The notes: generated by a model not told the origin, from the sequence alone. Shown: positions 20,623-31,754, numbered from the stretch's first letter. The stretch is 64,000 bases of DNA from Prorocentrum cordatum (GCA_963575745.1 CAUYUJ010018487.1:86001-150000), one strand, 5' to 3'. Made by a program: numbers and translations.

Positions 20623-21520
20623 CCACGCAGGGAGGGGGTCGGGAGGGCGTCCGTGCTGTGGAGCACTGCAGCGGCCGACGGAGGGGCAGAGGGCTCCAAG
20701 ATCCTCGAGGCGCGGTCGAAGCACTTCTTGGAGGGGCCTTCCCAGGGAAGAGCGCCGGCAAAAGGGCCCAGCAGGGCTCCGACGTACTGGGGCGCGGAGG
20801 TGGTGTCGAGGTCGATCCATGCCAGGAGACGGCAAGGCAGCCACCCCGGAAGATTTCCACGAGCGGGGACGTCCAGGGAAGAAGCGGCACCAGAGGACAC
20901 TTGTGGAGCTTGAGGGTGAGGCTAGCGAGCATGCGAGCGAACTTGAAGATGGCAGCAGTCGGAGGGAGCACCTCGAGAGAGTTCAGGGCGAAGCCAACAT
21001 GAGCAGCGCACGCAGGGGTAATGTCAAGGTGCCCGTTGTCCACGGCGTAGACGAAGCAGCGCAGGAGCAGGTCGAAGGCAAGGGTGAAGCGGAGACTCGC
21101 CAAGGGGTAGCCCTGGACGACCCCGGCTGAGGATGGGAAACAGCGTCCGCATGCGGCCGCCGACACGACCAATCGCGATGACGATCCTGTGGATGCTCCG
21201 AACGACGCTGACGAGGCCCAGCGGGAGGGAAGACTGTACAGCTGTGATGAGGAGCCACTCGTGGGAGAGAGAGAGAGAGAGGGGAACGCGGCGCCGAAAT
21301 CCGTGAACAGAAGCAATGGGGACTCGAGGTCAGGGCGCATAGAGTCGATGCGGGCCTGGGTGTCCAGGTCGACGACGATGCTGTTGAGGGCCCTGCCAGG
21401 GACGAAGCCGCTCTGCACGCGCGCCGCGCCGATGGCGATGGCAGGCTTGAGGGCAGAGCGGATGGCCCTGGAGACAATGATCACGTCGGCGTTCCGCCAG
21501 CCGAGCGGGCGAGTAGACAG

Positions 21521-21716
21521 TCGGGGGCGGCAAAAGAGGGGGGCGTCCTAGAGGGGGGGGTGCAAATCATGGCCGGCGGCACGTGCGCGGCCCAGCGGGG
21601 GGGCCAGGGACGTAACGAAATGAGAAGAGGCGCCAGGAAATCTATGGAAATATCATGGCCCGCGCCATGATATTCCCCCCCCCCCGAGTCATCACCCCCC
21701 TCTTGGCCGCCCCCGA
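21521..21716. mobile_element. MITE-A copy 3, inserted in LINE-2
   Basis: The left end TCGGGGGCGGCAAAAGAGGG and the reverse complement of the right end TCGGGGGCGGCCAAGAGGGG match over about 22 bp. The internal palindrome AATATCATGGCCCGCGCCAT-GATATT (21648-21674) is near-perfect. LINE-2 coding fragments lie on both sides, so the MITE is younger than the LINE. No unambiguous target duplication is seen. Confidence 0.9.
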
Positions 21717-22250
21717 GACGGAGCGCGGGACCTCCCCTGGCCGTCGTCCTCTTGCCCAGAGTGCCCTTAAGGGGTGCAGGCGGTGAGCCCATCGTTGCAG
21801 CCCGCGCGCGTGCCGAGGCCGGCGCGGAGCCAGACCGCAATATCATTATTCTGATTCGTCTTCGTCTTCCTCCTCCTCCTCCTCCTCCTTTTCCTCATCC
21901 TCCTCCTCCTCCTCCTCCTCCTCCTCCTCCTCCCTCCGCATCCTCCGCACAACTTCATGGAGGAGAGTCGAGGCGCGCGGACTGGCGAAGAGCAAGGCCC
22001 CGTAGGGGATGCCGTCTGCTCCTGGAGCGGAGCCACGGACCCTCCCGAGGAGAGCACCGATAGTGACAGAGGACGGAGCGGCGAAGGCCCGGGACGGAGA
22101 ACTTGGAAACAAAGCGCTCGGCGATGGGGGTCGCGAGGTGTGATGTGGAATACGTGTCTGCTCGGTCGGGATGTTTTCGGCCCTCCAAAGACATGGCGCT
22201 CCACCTGCAATGACGGCCACATTTCAGGACCGGTACGTTGATCCCGTCGT

Positions 22251-22640
22251 TCAGAATGGGAGTTTCGCCCGAGCGCGGGCCACCTTTCTGAATCCAATTC
22301 GTTCCTTCAAGCTTTTACAAGTTGCGGAACGTATGCTTCCACGTGAAACACGACGCTCAAGCTTGCAAACATAAACGGTTAGCTATATGGTGAGGACGAA
22401 GACTCGGATATCCGCCTCCTCATCCTACTCCGCCTTCTGCTCGCCCGCATCCTGCTCCTCCTCCTCCTCCTCCTCCTCCTCCTCCTCCTGCTCCTCCTTC
22501 GCATGTACCAACAAGAACCTTTCCGAATGCGCGGCAATCGATGATTCAAATCCTGAAACTGAAGTCTAGGCATCAAGATCATCTTGAATACCCCTCGGCA
22601 GACAGAGAAGGATTCAACGCAATGAGATGGGAAAGGTGGG
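22251..22640. other. Spacer with short (CTC)n
   Basis: Holds a CTC microsatellite at 22448-22490 and otherwise unremarkable DNA. It is the 5' flank of LINE-2 and no ORF1 is recognised. Confidence 0.4.
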
Positions 22641-22819
22641 AGAAGTAGGATGTCAGATGTGACGCGAGCGCGTCTGGATTGCCCGCCCCCACTCTCCCGG
22701 CTCTCTCCCACCCCTCTTCTTCCCCTCCCCCCTCACATCTTAACTCCACCCTCATCGTCCCCCCTCCCTCTTCCCAACCCTCTTCCCTCCTCCCCCACCC
22801 CCCTCCTCCCTCCACATCA

Positions 22820-23604
22820 TGGACGACGTCGACGAAAATCACAACGACGAGCACCACGACGACGATGATGACGACGACGACGACGACGACGACGGCCACG
22901 ACGAACACGACGACGACGACGACGACGACGACCAAGCCGACCATGGCGACGGCGACGGCAATGACGACAATGACGGCCACGACCACGACCACGATAACGA
23001 CGAAAGACGACGAAAGACGACAAGGACGACGACGACGACGCCTGGGGAGGCCCTGCGGCTTCCCGAGGCCAAACAAAAAGTAGAAAACGTTAAAGTCCTT
23101 CTCCTCAATTTCGGAAGGCGACGACGACGACAACGACGACAAAGACGACAAAGACGACAAAGACAAAGACGAAGACAAAGACAAAGACAAAGACAAAGAC
23201 GATGACGACGACGACGACGACGACGACAACGACGACGGCAACGACGGCGACGACGAACGACGACGAACGACGACGAAAGACCACGACGACCCTGACGAAC
23301 ACAACGACGCCTCTGGAGGTCTCCAAAAACGTTCATCACCTTCACCTACAGTCCTCAAACGACGACGTCCACCACCACCGTGACGGCGGCGGCGGCGGCG
23401 ACAGCAGCGGCGGCGAGGATAGCGACAAAAACCACGACGACGACGACGATGACGACGACGACGACGACGACCACGATCACGACGACCACGATCACGACGA
23501 CGACGACCACGACGACGAAGACGACGACGACCACGACGACCGCCACCACGACGACCACCACGACGACGAAGACCATGACGACAAGTACGACGACGACGAC
23601 GACC

Positions 23605-23635
<31 letters not shown>

Positions 23636-23700
23636 CGGAGGCGGCGGCGGCGGCGACGACGACGACAACGACCCCGACCGCCTCGACTACGGCGGCCGTG
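22820..23700. repeat. (GAC)n-rich microsatellite region
   Basis: GAC/ACG triplets with CAC, AAG and GGC variants make up most of this stretch. A short non-repetitive patch lies at 23040-23120. Asp- or Arg-rich frames are artefacts. The GC-rich end 23640-23720 grades into GGC triplets. Confidence 0.9.
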
Positions 23701-24420
23701 GCGGCGGCGACGACGCCCCGCCGCCCGCCGGAGTCGCGCAGGGAGCCGCGCGGTGCTGCAGGCCCCCGTCGAGGCCCTCTTGCGGCGCCGGGGGGGGGGG
23801 CGGGCGGAGGCGCGCAGGCGTGGCAACGGCAGGCCCACTTTGTTACCGCTCTGTTTGAAGGGGCCCCAGGACACACAAATAAATACACACAAGTAAAGAT
23901 ATTCCCATATTTTCCCATATTTTCTGGGTTTCTGCGGTCCCCCCCACTTCCCATATTTTCCCATATTTTCTGTGGAATCGAAGATTAACTGTGTCTGTGT
24001 GTTTCTTTCCCTCCTGACTGTTGCCAGAAGTCTTGATGTTGAGAGATTGGAAGCGGGGAAAAAATTGCCGAAACTGGACCGAAGCTGGAAAAACAACGGT
24101 TCCGGGATTGAAGCCGAACCTGGAACCCGAATGATAAAACTGCGGCGAACTGGACAAAACGGCGCTGGAACACAGGGAAACGAATTGCAAAACCGAACCG
24201 GTAAATTGCGGCCCAGCCGATTACAAGAACTACTAAGCCCAGGGGACACGAGCAGCGACGAGGACAGGCGCAGACTGGCGGCGCGCACAATAGGGCTGGG
24301 GGGGAAGGCTTCTTAGAAGGGGACTGCTTCTTAGAAGCCGCTGGCCTTAACTCTACAGATAAGGCCCGCACCTTCCAACAAGCAGCCTCCTCCTAATGAG
24401 CCTCCTCCCCCCCCCCTTAT
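23701..24420. other. Unique stretch with one weak plus-strand ORF
   Basis: Contains a repeated CCCATATTTTCCCATATTTT pair (23905 and 23948) and a 114-codon plus-strand frame at 23972-24316 (MESKINCVCVFLSLLTVARS...) with a signal-peptide-like start. The DNA under that frame is itself a loose CTGGAACCGAA-type repeat, so the frame is doubtful. CTTCTTAGAAG hairpins occur near 24306 and 24328. Confidence 0.3.
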
Positions 24421-24423
24421 ACT

Positions 24424-24470
24424 TAAGTCGGGCACAGAAAAATAATCCGGGGACGATGTTCCGACGGTTT
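24424..24470. mobile_element. MITE-C terminus (fragment)
   Basis: TTAAGTCGGGC followed shortly by AATAATCCGGGGACGATGTT matches the left end and subterminal block (AATAATATGGGGACGATGTT) of the MITE-C copy at 38727. The other end was not found; the pyrimidine microsatellite follows. Confidence 0.5.
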
Positions 24471-24527
24471 GAGAAGATTTCCCAAGTGTTGGGTCCTCGT
24501 TTTGAAGAGACGTCGCCCCGCGTTCCT

Positions 24528-25155
24528 CCTTCTCCTCCCCCTCCTCCTCCTCCTCCTCCTCTTCTTCTTCTTCTTATTATTCTTCTTATTCTTATTCTTA
24601 TTATTCTTCTTATTATTATTATTATTATTATTCTTATTCTTCTTATTCTTCTTATTATTATTATTCTTATTATTCTTCTTCTTCTTCTTATTCTTCTTCT
24701 TATTATTATTATTATTCTTCTTATTTGTCTTCTTATTCTTCTTCTTCTTATTATTATTCTTCTTCTTCTGCTTCTTATTCTTCTTCTTCTTCTTCTTCTT
24801 TTTCTTCTTCTTCTTATTATTATTATTATGAGTATTATTCTTCGTCTTCGTCTTCGTCTTCTTCTTCTGCTTCTGTTTCTGCTTCTGCTTCTGCTTCTGC
24901 TTCTGCTTCTGCTTCTGCTTCTGCTTCTGCTTCTGCTTCTGTTTCTGCTTCTGCTTCTGCTTCTGCTTATGCTTCTGCTTCTGCTTCTGCTTCTTCTTCT
25001 TCTGCTTCTGCTTCTGCTTCTGCTTCTGCTTCTGCTTCTGCTTCTGCTTCTGCTTATTCTGCTTCTTCTGCTTCTTCTGTTTCTTCTTCTTTTTTTTCTT
25101 CTTCTTCTTCTTCGTCTTCCTCTTCCTCTTCCTCCTCCTCCTCCTCCTCCTCCTC
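24528..25155. repeat. Pyrimidine microsatellite (CTT, ATT, GCTTCT, CTC)
   Basis: Successive blocks run CTC, then CTT/ATT (24560-24840), then GCTTCT hexamers (24865-25080), then CTT and CTC up to 25155. It is the 3' flank of the full-length LINE, and CTC/CTT-type sequence also flanks the LINE on the other side. Confidence 0.95.
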
Positions 25156-25236
25156 TTTTTTTTGCCGTCAACGGCTATGTCTCAGAAAAGTTTAAACCAG
25201 ACAGAGCGAGACACCCCTGGCAGGAAAAAACGGGGC

Positions 25237-26640
25237 TCAGTCCGAATCGCTCGAGAACCGAGTCCTGGAAGGCCCCGAAAAAAGAACACGCGCAGCCTCC
25301 TCCTCCTCCTCCTCCCACCCCTCCGCGGCAGCGAGGGCCCCGCCTGCCGGGGCTCGCAGCGCGGGCCGGCCTCCAGCGGCATGGGCCTGGCCTGACCTCG
25401 CCCCTAAGGGAGGGACGAGGGCGGGAGGGGTAGGGCGGGGGGGCTCACGAGGGAGCGGGGATGAGGTGAGACGACCGAGCGACGCCGACACAGGTAACGA
25501 GCAGCCAGTCTCCACCACAACATGTGGTTTGTCAGGATGGCTGCCCTTCTGGATCTTTCTCCAGTTCTTGTGACCTGTGACTGTCGGCGGCTGGCACACC
25601 TGGCCCAGTTTCTTGACCTGGGCCCCAGAACTGCAAGACCTGCAGCGCAGGCAGGTGAACAAGAATGAATTGTCGGAACAGGCAAGGGCGATGACTTTAT
25701 GCCCCAGCCTATCCAGCACAGCAGAGTCGAGTCTGGAGTGGCCCCTGCACCCCCCTGGATCAGGCGGGCGCTTAGCGAGGGACCCTAGGAGGCAGACTCT
25801 GCACCTCCAAACTGAGCTGATGAGTTCCCATTGGTGCTGCAGCCGATGCACGGCAGGGGCAGGGGAACGAGGAACACGCTCCACCCCGAGGAACTCCACA
25901 CGAGGCCAGAGGGGGAGGAGGGCAGCACCAAGGGACATCACCGTCTTAGAAACCCTAATTTTCCAGTCGAGCTCCCTAGACAGAACGGGGTCAAAGGCAG
26001 GGTGGCGTGCGACAGCACGCTTGGCACCAGCATCCGCTAGCTCGTTGCCCTTCCTCAAGAATCTTTCGTCCTCAGAGAGACCTGGGGCGTCAGGGTCGAG
26101 GTGGGCATCGACTTTGGCCAGCGAACGCAGCTTCCCTTGCCCCAAAGACAGGCCTTGCAACATGAGCCCAGAATAAACCCTCTTGGGAGACTTGCACACG
26201 TCGAGGCCTAGGGAGTACTGTTTAACAACATTAGCGCAGTCACTGCACGCGTCAGCCTGGCCCCCTACACACACGCCAATGCCACAAAAGGCAGAGTACT
26301 CAGCAGCCTGGGGCGACTGCGCGTAGGGGGGCCAAACTGGGGCAGAAACTTCACAGACTAAATTGGCCTCGGGGTCCACCATGGCAACACACCAAGCGCT
26401 CCTGCAGAGCTCTGACACAGGGTGGCGGATGCACGAGCCATCAATAAACAGGGACCCCCAGACCCCAAGGTCAGGAGAGGTAGGAATGGGACCCAGGGAC
26501 CCAGGAGTAGTGACCTCAGGGACCATCCAGTTGACCAAGACTTCACCATTGCTCTCGGGCCGAGGGAAGTAGTCACCAGGGTGCCGAAAGGCTCCATATC
26601 CAGAGAGTGGCCTCGTACCCCTCAGCTGCAGTGTCGAGGG
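25237..26640 (-). CDS. LINE ORF2 C-terminal part: RNase H and zinc fingers
   Basis: After a shift into this frame near 26620, the protein reads GYGAFRHPGDYFPRPESN. A type-I RNase H domain follows at about 26470-26030: first Asp in SLFIDGSC, Glu in AAEYSAF, second Asp in SDCANVV, and NELADAGAKRA with the last Asp. RNase H would remove RNA from the cDNA hybrid. The C-terminus has two Cys-rich modules, WRCRVCLLGS...GGCRGHSRLD and LFTCLRCRSCSSG...VCQ, ending in WRKIQKGSHP, as is usual for dinoflagellate LINEs. The stop is at 25237. The N-terminal 45 residues of this open frame are out of register with the element. Confidence 0.75.
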   Translation of the reverse strand, partial: PSTLQLRGTRPLSGYGAFRHPGDYFPRPESNGEVLVNWMVPEVTTPGSLGPIPTSPDLGVWGSLFIDGSCIRHPVSELCRSAWCVAMVDPEANLVCEVSAPVWPPYAQSPQAAEYSAFCGIGVCVGGQADACSDCANVVKQYSLGLDVCKSPKRVYSGLMLQGLSLGQGKLRSLAKVDAHLDPDAPGLSEDERFLRKGNELADAGAKRAVARHPAFDPVLSRELDWKIRVSKTVMSLGAALLPLWPRVEFLGVERVPRSPAPAVHRLQHQWELISSVWRCRVCLLGSLAKRPPDPGGCRGHSRLDSAVLDRLGHKVIALACSDNSFLFTCLRCRSCSSGAQVKKLGQVCQPPTVTGHKNWRKIQKGSHPDKPHVVVETGCSLPVSASLGRLTSSPLPREPPRPTPPALVPPLGARSGQAHAAGGRPALRAPAGGALAAAEGWEEEEEEAARVLFSGPSRTRFSSDSD

Positions 26641-27640
26641 CACTGGCAATAATCTCCTCCTCCGCAATTTCTTCACGCACAGAGGAGCACGACGAGCACT
26701 CCCACAGGCGGTGCCACAATGTGTCCACCTCGGAGTGGCACCGCTGGCAAATGTCACTGATCTGGTAGCCAGCTAGCTTCGCAGAGTGGCGGTCCAGATG
26801 GCGTTGCAGGCCAAGGCACGCATCGTCGACCTATCCCTGGGGCTGGTGCGTTTAGACCTGATACAAGATTTGACAATGTCCCAGCAGAGCCTGTGCTCGA
26901 CCCCCAGCTTCTCCCCCGAAGACCGTTCAAGCCCCCTCAGCACGGCAGCCCGACACAAGACCCCCACAAGGCGGGGGGACAGAAGCAGGAGCTGGAGGGT
27001 CTCACCCAGGTCCGAGATGATGGTGCAGAAGTCAGTCATCTGCCACCCAATGCGGTATAAGGACATCCTGAGGGCCGAGACAGGACCCCTAACCTTGGCC
27101 CAGGACCAATCATCACTGCCGAAGATGACTTCCCAGGCGGAACGCAACGTAGCAAACGAAAGGGCCCCATCAAAAGCCTTGGTCTGCACAAGCCACAGCT
27201 CCTTGCACCAACGAATGATGGGGGCCACACTCGCTCTCCAAGGGGGGTCCCCTTCAAGGAGCGAGAGGGTGGTGAGGGAACGGTGCTGGGACTTGGGAGA
27301 GATAGTGGCCATGCCTTTACTCCTGAGCGAGTGGAGTTCGCGGTCCGAGACTCCCCAAATTTCAGCCCCAAAGGTGACGCCCGCAAGCGGGCCCGACGCA
27401 AAAATCTTAACAGCGGACCTGCCCAGGTTGCTTTTATGCTTGTCAAGGCGCCTGCATTGACGGAGAAGCTTGGCCTGACGAGCCTTGAGCTTGGCTGATT
27501 TACCCTTTTTTGAGCCTGGGGTAGTGGTGCGTAAAGACCTGCCTGCCGTGTAGTCAGTACCCAAGTTAACCACTGAGGCCGAGGGCTTGCCGCACAACTC
27601 TCCCAGTCGCTCCTCGAGCTGATAGCTATCGACTTGTGGC
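26620..27640 (-). CDS. LINE ORF2 middle part: thumb/connection and zinc-binding motif (frameshifted)
   Basis: The protein continues from the reverse transcriptase in a new frame after about 27630 (LEERLGELCGKPSASVV, then NLGTDYTAG). The next segments read ASGPLAGVTFGAEIWGVSD and WSWAKVRGPVSALRMSLYR. A second shift near 26820 leads into CLGLQRHLDRHSAKLAGYQ, then ISDICQRCHSEVDTLWHRLW and ECSSC. That Cys-x2-Cys-His...Trp...Cys-x2-Cys pattern is the zinc-binding element that follows many LINE reverse transcriptases. A third shift near 26620 joins the RNase H frame. Each shift moves between overlapping open frames without loss of homology-like sequence. Confidence 0.6.
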
Positions 27641-30335
27641 TGCACACACATCCCACTTTGTCGAGCGCCAGCACACAACCAAGCTCTTGGGTGACAGCCT
27701 TGTGTAGACTGACCGAGGAAGAAACTAAAGCCTCAACGACTTCGGGAACCGTGCCCGTGTGCGAGAGGCACGCGTCGTCAATGTAGGCGTCGAAATCAGT
27801 GCCAATAGCCAGAACATTGCACAGCTTATCGAAGGACTTAAGGGCGAACACTCGGATGAACGACGTGGCCATCGAACACCCAGCCACAACCCCACGACTA
27901 ACCCAGTACGGACCCTCGATGATGCCCCCAAGGCTGAGAAACCTGCACGATCGATAGGCCGCCATGGCGACCCTGGTGATAACAACGGGGAAGTCGAGGC
28001 ATTGGCACTGATTCTCGAGGAAATCGAGGGAGATGCTCTCGTAGTACTTCTGAAGGTCATAAAAGACTGACCCTGAAGTGAGGCCCTTGGAAACTCCCGC
28101 TTCGGCTTTGAAACTCTGCCTCCAGACAACATCCGTAGCACCCCGATTGGCGCCAGCAGCCCAATAGGGCCTCGCAAACTTCTTTTCCCAATCCAGAGCG
28201 AAGGGCCGCCTGGCTCGGCCCCAAAGCCGATACCACGAAACAAAAACCCCGATGGGCCTGAAGCCCCCGACAGGTTTGGGCAAGAGGGCCAAGAGCACAA
28301 CCATTAACTGATCAGGCAGCCTCCCCGTGGCTTCGATGACGTAAAGGAGCCCCGAGAGAGCAATGAGGGCGGCGTCACACAAAACCGAGTAGTGACGCAG
28401 GTGGAAACCGTCAACCGAAACCGCACTCTGTTTACGGTAAGTCCTGCAGACCTGGCGGATCTCATCGGGGGAGAGACGGGGAAGAGGGGAAACCAAACGA
28501 ACAGGGCCCACAGGAGGCCCGCTCCCCTCCCCCCACCAAGTCTGAAAGCGCTTACCCTCAGCCGACAGGAGGGCCCTGGGGTCCGCCACGATTTGACCGT
28601 TCTCCGCAATGGTGACCGAGGGAACCCAGGGAGTCGGGTCTCTGAGAACATGATGGGCCCGCCTGCCCCCTTGGTCCAAACCTTCCTGGAGCCATTCTCG
28701 CCAGCGGCGCTTGTTAGCCTTGGCAAAGTCCTTAGAGGCCTCCTCTAGGCACGGCGCGAGAGCAGCGAGCAGCTGATCAACATCAGCCACGAAATCTGAG
28801 AAAGTGGGCGGGGGCCGCACGGCCCGATCCGCCTTATCCTGACACTGATTATCGAGCGCGACGAGCAAAACGGGGGGAGGAGGATGCGCTCCGAGCGGAG
28901 CCGAGCGCACAGCCGAATGCTTGCGACCAGCCAGTCGATCAGCGCAGGAGGCTGCTAAGCTGGTGGCACGTTGAAATAGAACAGCATGACAGGCTCGAGC
29001 CGTGCCAGCGCACGGCGGCGTAGAGCACAAGGCCTTGATGCACCGCAGTGGAACGTTGTGGGCTAAAACCTCAGATCTCAAGGCCTTGAGCTGGGTCTCC
29101 AACCACTTCAGACCGCGAGCAACGGGATCCTTGGACGGAGCACAGGCCTGGCAGATGGGCTTCCAAAAGGTCTCGATGGTTTTGCCGCGGGACCCGTAGA
29201 CAGGGAGGTCGGCTCCCAGGACCCGCGCGAGGTCAAGTTCGGCTCTATTCGCCCAGAGACCGTACCCTTCAGTGAGCAGGGCAGCAGCCCCGTCACCGTC
29301 CCCAAGGGACACCCTGTCGACGGCAGTATTGACCAGGTCAAGAACCATATCCCAATCAGTGCTGCACTCCTGCGGCCTGGGGCCGAACGGGGGGTCCACA
29401 GGTAAGGGCGGCGGCTTGCGAAAGGCGAGAGCCTTCAATTGAAGCAGACGGGGGTGAAAAGTGAGCGACACGGGCCTGTGGGGGTTGAGCGTCGTGTCGA
29501 GTCGGACTTTGGCCTCCCTGAGGCCCTTGGCCAGGGGGGACGAGACCACGAAGTAGTCAAACTTGGACGGGTCGCCCAGGGAAGGATAGTGGGTGTTGTC
29601 GGGGGTGGTGATGAGGAGACCCCCCACAGCTTTAGCGAATCCCATGCCTTCTAACAGGTCTGGCCCGAAGTTAAAGTCCCCACCTATGATGTAATCCTCC
29701 GACTGACTGCTCACGAACTCCCCCAGGTCGCTGAGGATGCCCCCGTTGGAGGCGTCGAGCCCCACGGAGTGGTGAAGATAAAGAGATACCAGCAGTAGCG
29801 CTGGGCTGTCTGGTGCGTGACACTTGCAGGCTAGGCAGCGGCCCCTAGCAATGGCTGGGGAGGGCACAGAGTGGAGCCCAAGCCAAGACCTGGCAAAAAT
29901 AGCCACACCAGCACTGTCTCCACCTTGCGGGCCTGGCACTGCAGCAAGCCAGATGGACTTCCAGCCCGCACGCATCGCAGAGGCTGAGGCACGGTCAATC
30001 GACTCTGGGTCCCTGAGGCGGTGCTCTTGGCATAGAATGATGTGAGCCGAACATTCAGGATCCTCCAAGAAGTCTTTCATCGTACCCCACTTATTGCAAT
30101 TCACAGACCACACCTCCAAGGCCACACTGACGACGCCCCTTTGGTCCTCACCTGGGTCCTGGGCCCTGGCCAAATGGGGGAGAGAGGAGCAGCTGACTTG
30201 CCTGCTGGCCAAAGTGCAATGGGCTGAGCAACGAACGGACTGGCAGACAGAAAAGAGCAAAACTCCCTTTTCAGCCTCCTGCTGGTGGCAGGCGTGCAAA
30301 AGCTCCTGGGGACTTCGCTGGGAACAGACATCCAA
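27625..30335 (-). CDS. LINE ORF2: AP-like endonuclease and reverse transcriptase
   Basis: One open frame starts with ATG at 30335. Residues about 74-295 form an exonuclease/endonuclease/phosphatase domain: VWSVNCNKWG, the catalytic-Glu motif CQEHRL (about residue 104), YIIGGDFNFGP (219-222) and NPHRPVSLTF, where the usual SDH is NPH. Residues about 640-900 form the reverse transcriptase: RPIGVFVSWYRLW, motif A SVFYDLQKYYESI (Asp 760), motif B VVAGCSMATS, and motif C AYIDDACLS (851-854), with YIDD in place of the usual YADD or FADD. The family-typical frame then breaks near 27630. Together these nick target DNA and copy the RNA. Motif residues are intact. Confidence 0.85.
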
Positions 30336-30416
30336 GCGTGAATCTCCAAGAGAAAACTGTCAAGCTCAGCGAAGCTGCGGTTCAGCAGCGGCAAACATTC
30401 ACGCACATGAGTAGAA

Positions 30417-31754
30417 TCATTTTCCCCCTCCCTTCTCAGGGAGGGGGGGAAGATTGGAAAGCTCGTCTGCAACCAGGGAGCGAATGTCAGGCTCAGGCTG
30501 TGACACCGACGAGGACGCACTCGAAGACCCTGCCCCCGTAGACTGGCCCGACCCTTCTCCTGCAGCAGCTGCCTCGCCTCCCAGAGTAGCGGCATCTGAG
30601 ACATTGCCAGCACCAGTCTTGCGCTTCTTGCCAAGCCTCTCGAGGTGCTTGGCGTGCTGCTCCTTGGCCTCCTTGATTTTTGATAACGCGTCCTGGAACA
30701 ATGACTTGGCTGCCTCACGCACTTTCTCGGACAGCTCGTCCTTGCGCTGCTGGATCTCCTTACGGTCTTTCTCCTCAAGGTCGTAGGCGTCGTCGGCAAC
30801 TTCGAGCACGTCAGTCGAGATGATCTGGTCGATGGAGACAGTGCCGTCCACCAGCTGCTCGAGAGTGACCTGGGCCGCCGCAGCGGGTGCAGGCTCAGAA
30901 GGCACCTGCTGCTGCAGCTCCAAAACGACCTTCTTGTATGCTGCGTCGGCCTCACCCAACTCAGAATGCAGCTCAGCCACTTTCTTGCGCTGCTCCTCCA
31001 GCTCGGCCCTCCAGCGGTTGAGCTTCGCGAACTCGACCTGAAGTGCCCTCTCTTTGCGGCGGACAGCAGCGTGGGCGGACTGAACCTGCTGCTGGAGGGA
31101 TGGCGCAGGGGCGCGCTCCGACTTGTCGAGCGAGACGGCGATGGCACGATACTTCGCAGCCAGCTGCTCCTCCCCTGCTTTTGAGTGCAGATCGGCGAGC
31201 TGCTTGGCTTCGGTGGCGGACAGGCGGGGCACAGGACCAGGCGGCAGAGCTCCGTGTGGAACGTCGGGAAGAGCCGCCGCACGAGCACCCCTGCCTGCTG
31301 CTGCAAGCTCGGAGCCCTTGCCCTTGCCCTTCTTGCCAAGGCCCTTGCGCCCTGCCTTGCCCTTGCCGTCCATGCGAACAAGTGCCTCGACCTCTTCTTC
31401 AGCAGATCCGAAACCTCGCGCCCATGCACCAGAAGCAGGCTGGACAGGGGCGCCTTGAACCAACGGCAGGTCGGAATGGCAATGCTTGCACCACTTGAAG
31501 TGCGGGAGGTTGCGGCGGCAGCCGCAAGACGGACATGCACTCTTGGACTGTGGCGAGTGGTGCACTGCGCCGCCGCCTCCCCCCTGCCGAACCCACGGGT
31601 GATATACCCAAGCGTCAGCGCCGAGAGAAGAAGCGTTGCGCGCCATCGCACACAAGTACAGGGAGAGCTGGAAACGAACGTGATGGTTGAAAGAGGTGGG
31701 GCAAGCCCCAGTAAGAGTATCAGAAGAACACTGAAGATCGAGATGGGGCCGCAA
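30417..31754 (-). CDS. LINE ORF1: zinc-finger and coiled-coil protein
   Basis: The open frame is 445 codons from an ATG at 31754. A second ATG at 31646 (MARNASSLGADAW) is the better start, because the zinc finger follows it at about the usual distance and the first 36 residues look like leader. A four-Cys finger, CPSCGC...KWCKHC, lies at residues 73-92 of the long form. A Lys/Gly-rich linker follows, then a long charged helical region from about 170 to 400 (for example LHSKAGEEQLAAKYRAIAV and AELEEQRKKVAELHSELG) that should form a coiled coil. ORF1 proteins bind the element RNA and assemble the RNP (known for LINEs). No frameshifts are seen. Confidence 0.75.
   Translation of the reverse strand: MRPHLDLQCSSDTLTGACPTSFNHHVRFQLSLYLCAMARNASSLGADAWVYHPWVRQGGGGGAVHHSPQSKSACPSCGCRRNLPHFKWCKHCHSDLPLVQGAPVQPASGAWARGFGSAEEEVEALVRMDGKGKAGRKGLGKKGKGKGSELAAAGRGARAAALPDVPHGALPPGPVPRLSATEAKQLADLHSKAGEEQLAAKYRAIAVSLDKSERAPAPSLQQQVQSAHAAVRRKERALQVEFAKLNRWRAELEEQRKKVAELHSELGEADAAYKKVVLELQQQVPSEPAPAAAAQVTLEQLVDGTVSIDQIISTDVLEVADDAYDLEEKDRKEIQQRKDELSEKVREAAKSLFQDALSKIKEAKEQHAKHLERLGKKRKTGAGNVSDAATLGGEAAAAGEGSGQSTGAGSSSASSSVSQPEPDIRSLVADELSNLPPLPEKGGGK

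Larger units (their letters stand above)
19600..22250 (-). pseudogene. Broken LINE (LINE-2): reverse transcriptase and C-terminal region
   Basis: Reverse-transcriptase pieces are scattered over frames on the minus strand. They run RGSAPGADGIPYGAL (about 22055-21975), ARVQSGFVPGRALNSIV (about 21430-21380), motif A LLLFTDFGAAFPSL (about 21320-21280), a WLLITAVQSSLPLG-type stretch in another frame, and motif B GVVQGYPLASLRFTLAFD (about 21125-21070). Where the catalytic ADD box is expected, the sequence reads CAAHVGFAL (about 21010), so the active site is lost. Beyond a (GGA)n insertion come AWIDLDTTSAPQYVG, a thumb-like region and the family C-terminus (FPVWATSILKIWANAWTTS, near 19880). MITE-A copy 3 sits inside it. 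It is non-functional through frameshifts and insertions. Confidence 0.7.

Noticed and set aside
22820-23700. Asp/His-rich protein frames
   Set aside because: They follow GAC/CAC triplet repeats in every frame and lack any unique domain.
26786-27460. 224-codon plus-strand frame opposite the LINE
   Set aside because: It is antisense to well-supported ORF2 sequence and shows no family pattern.
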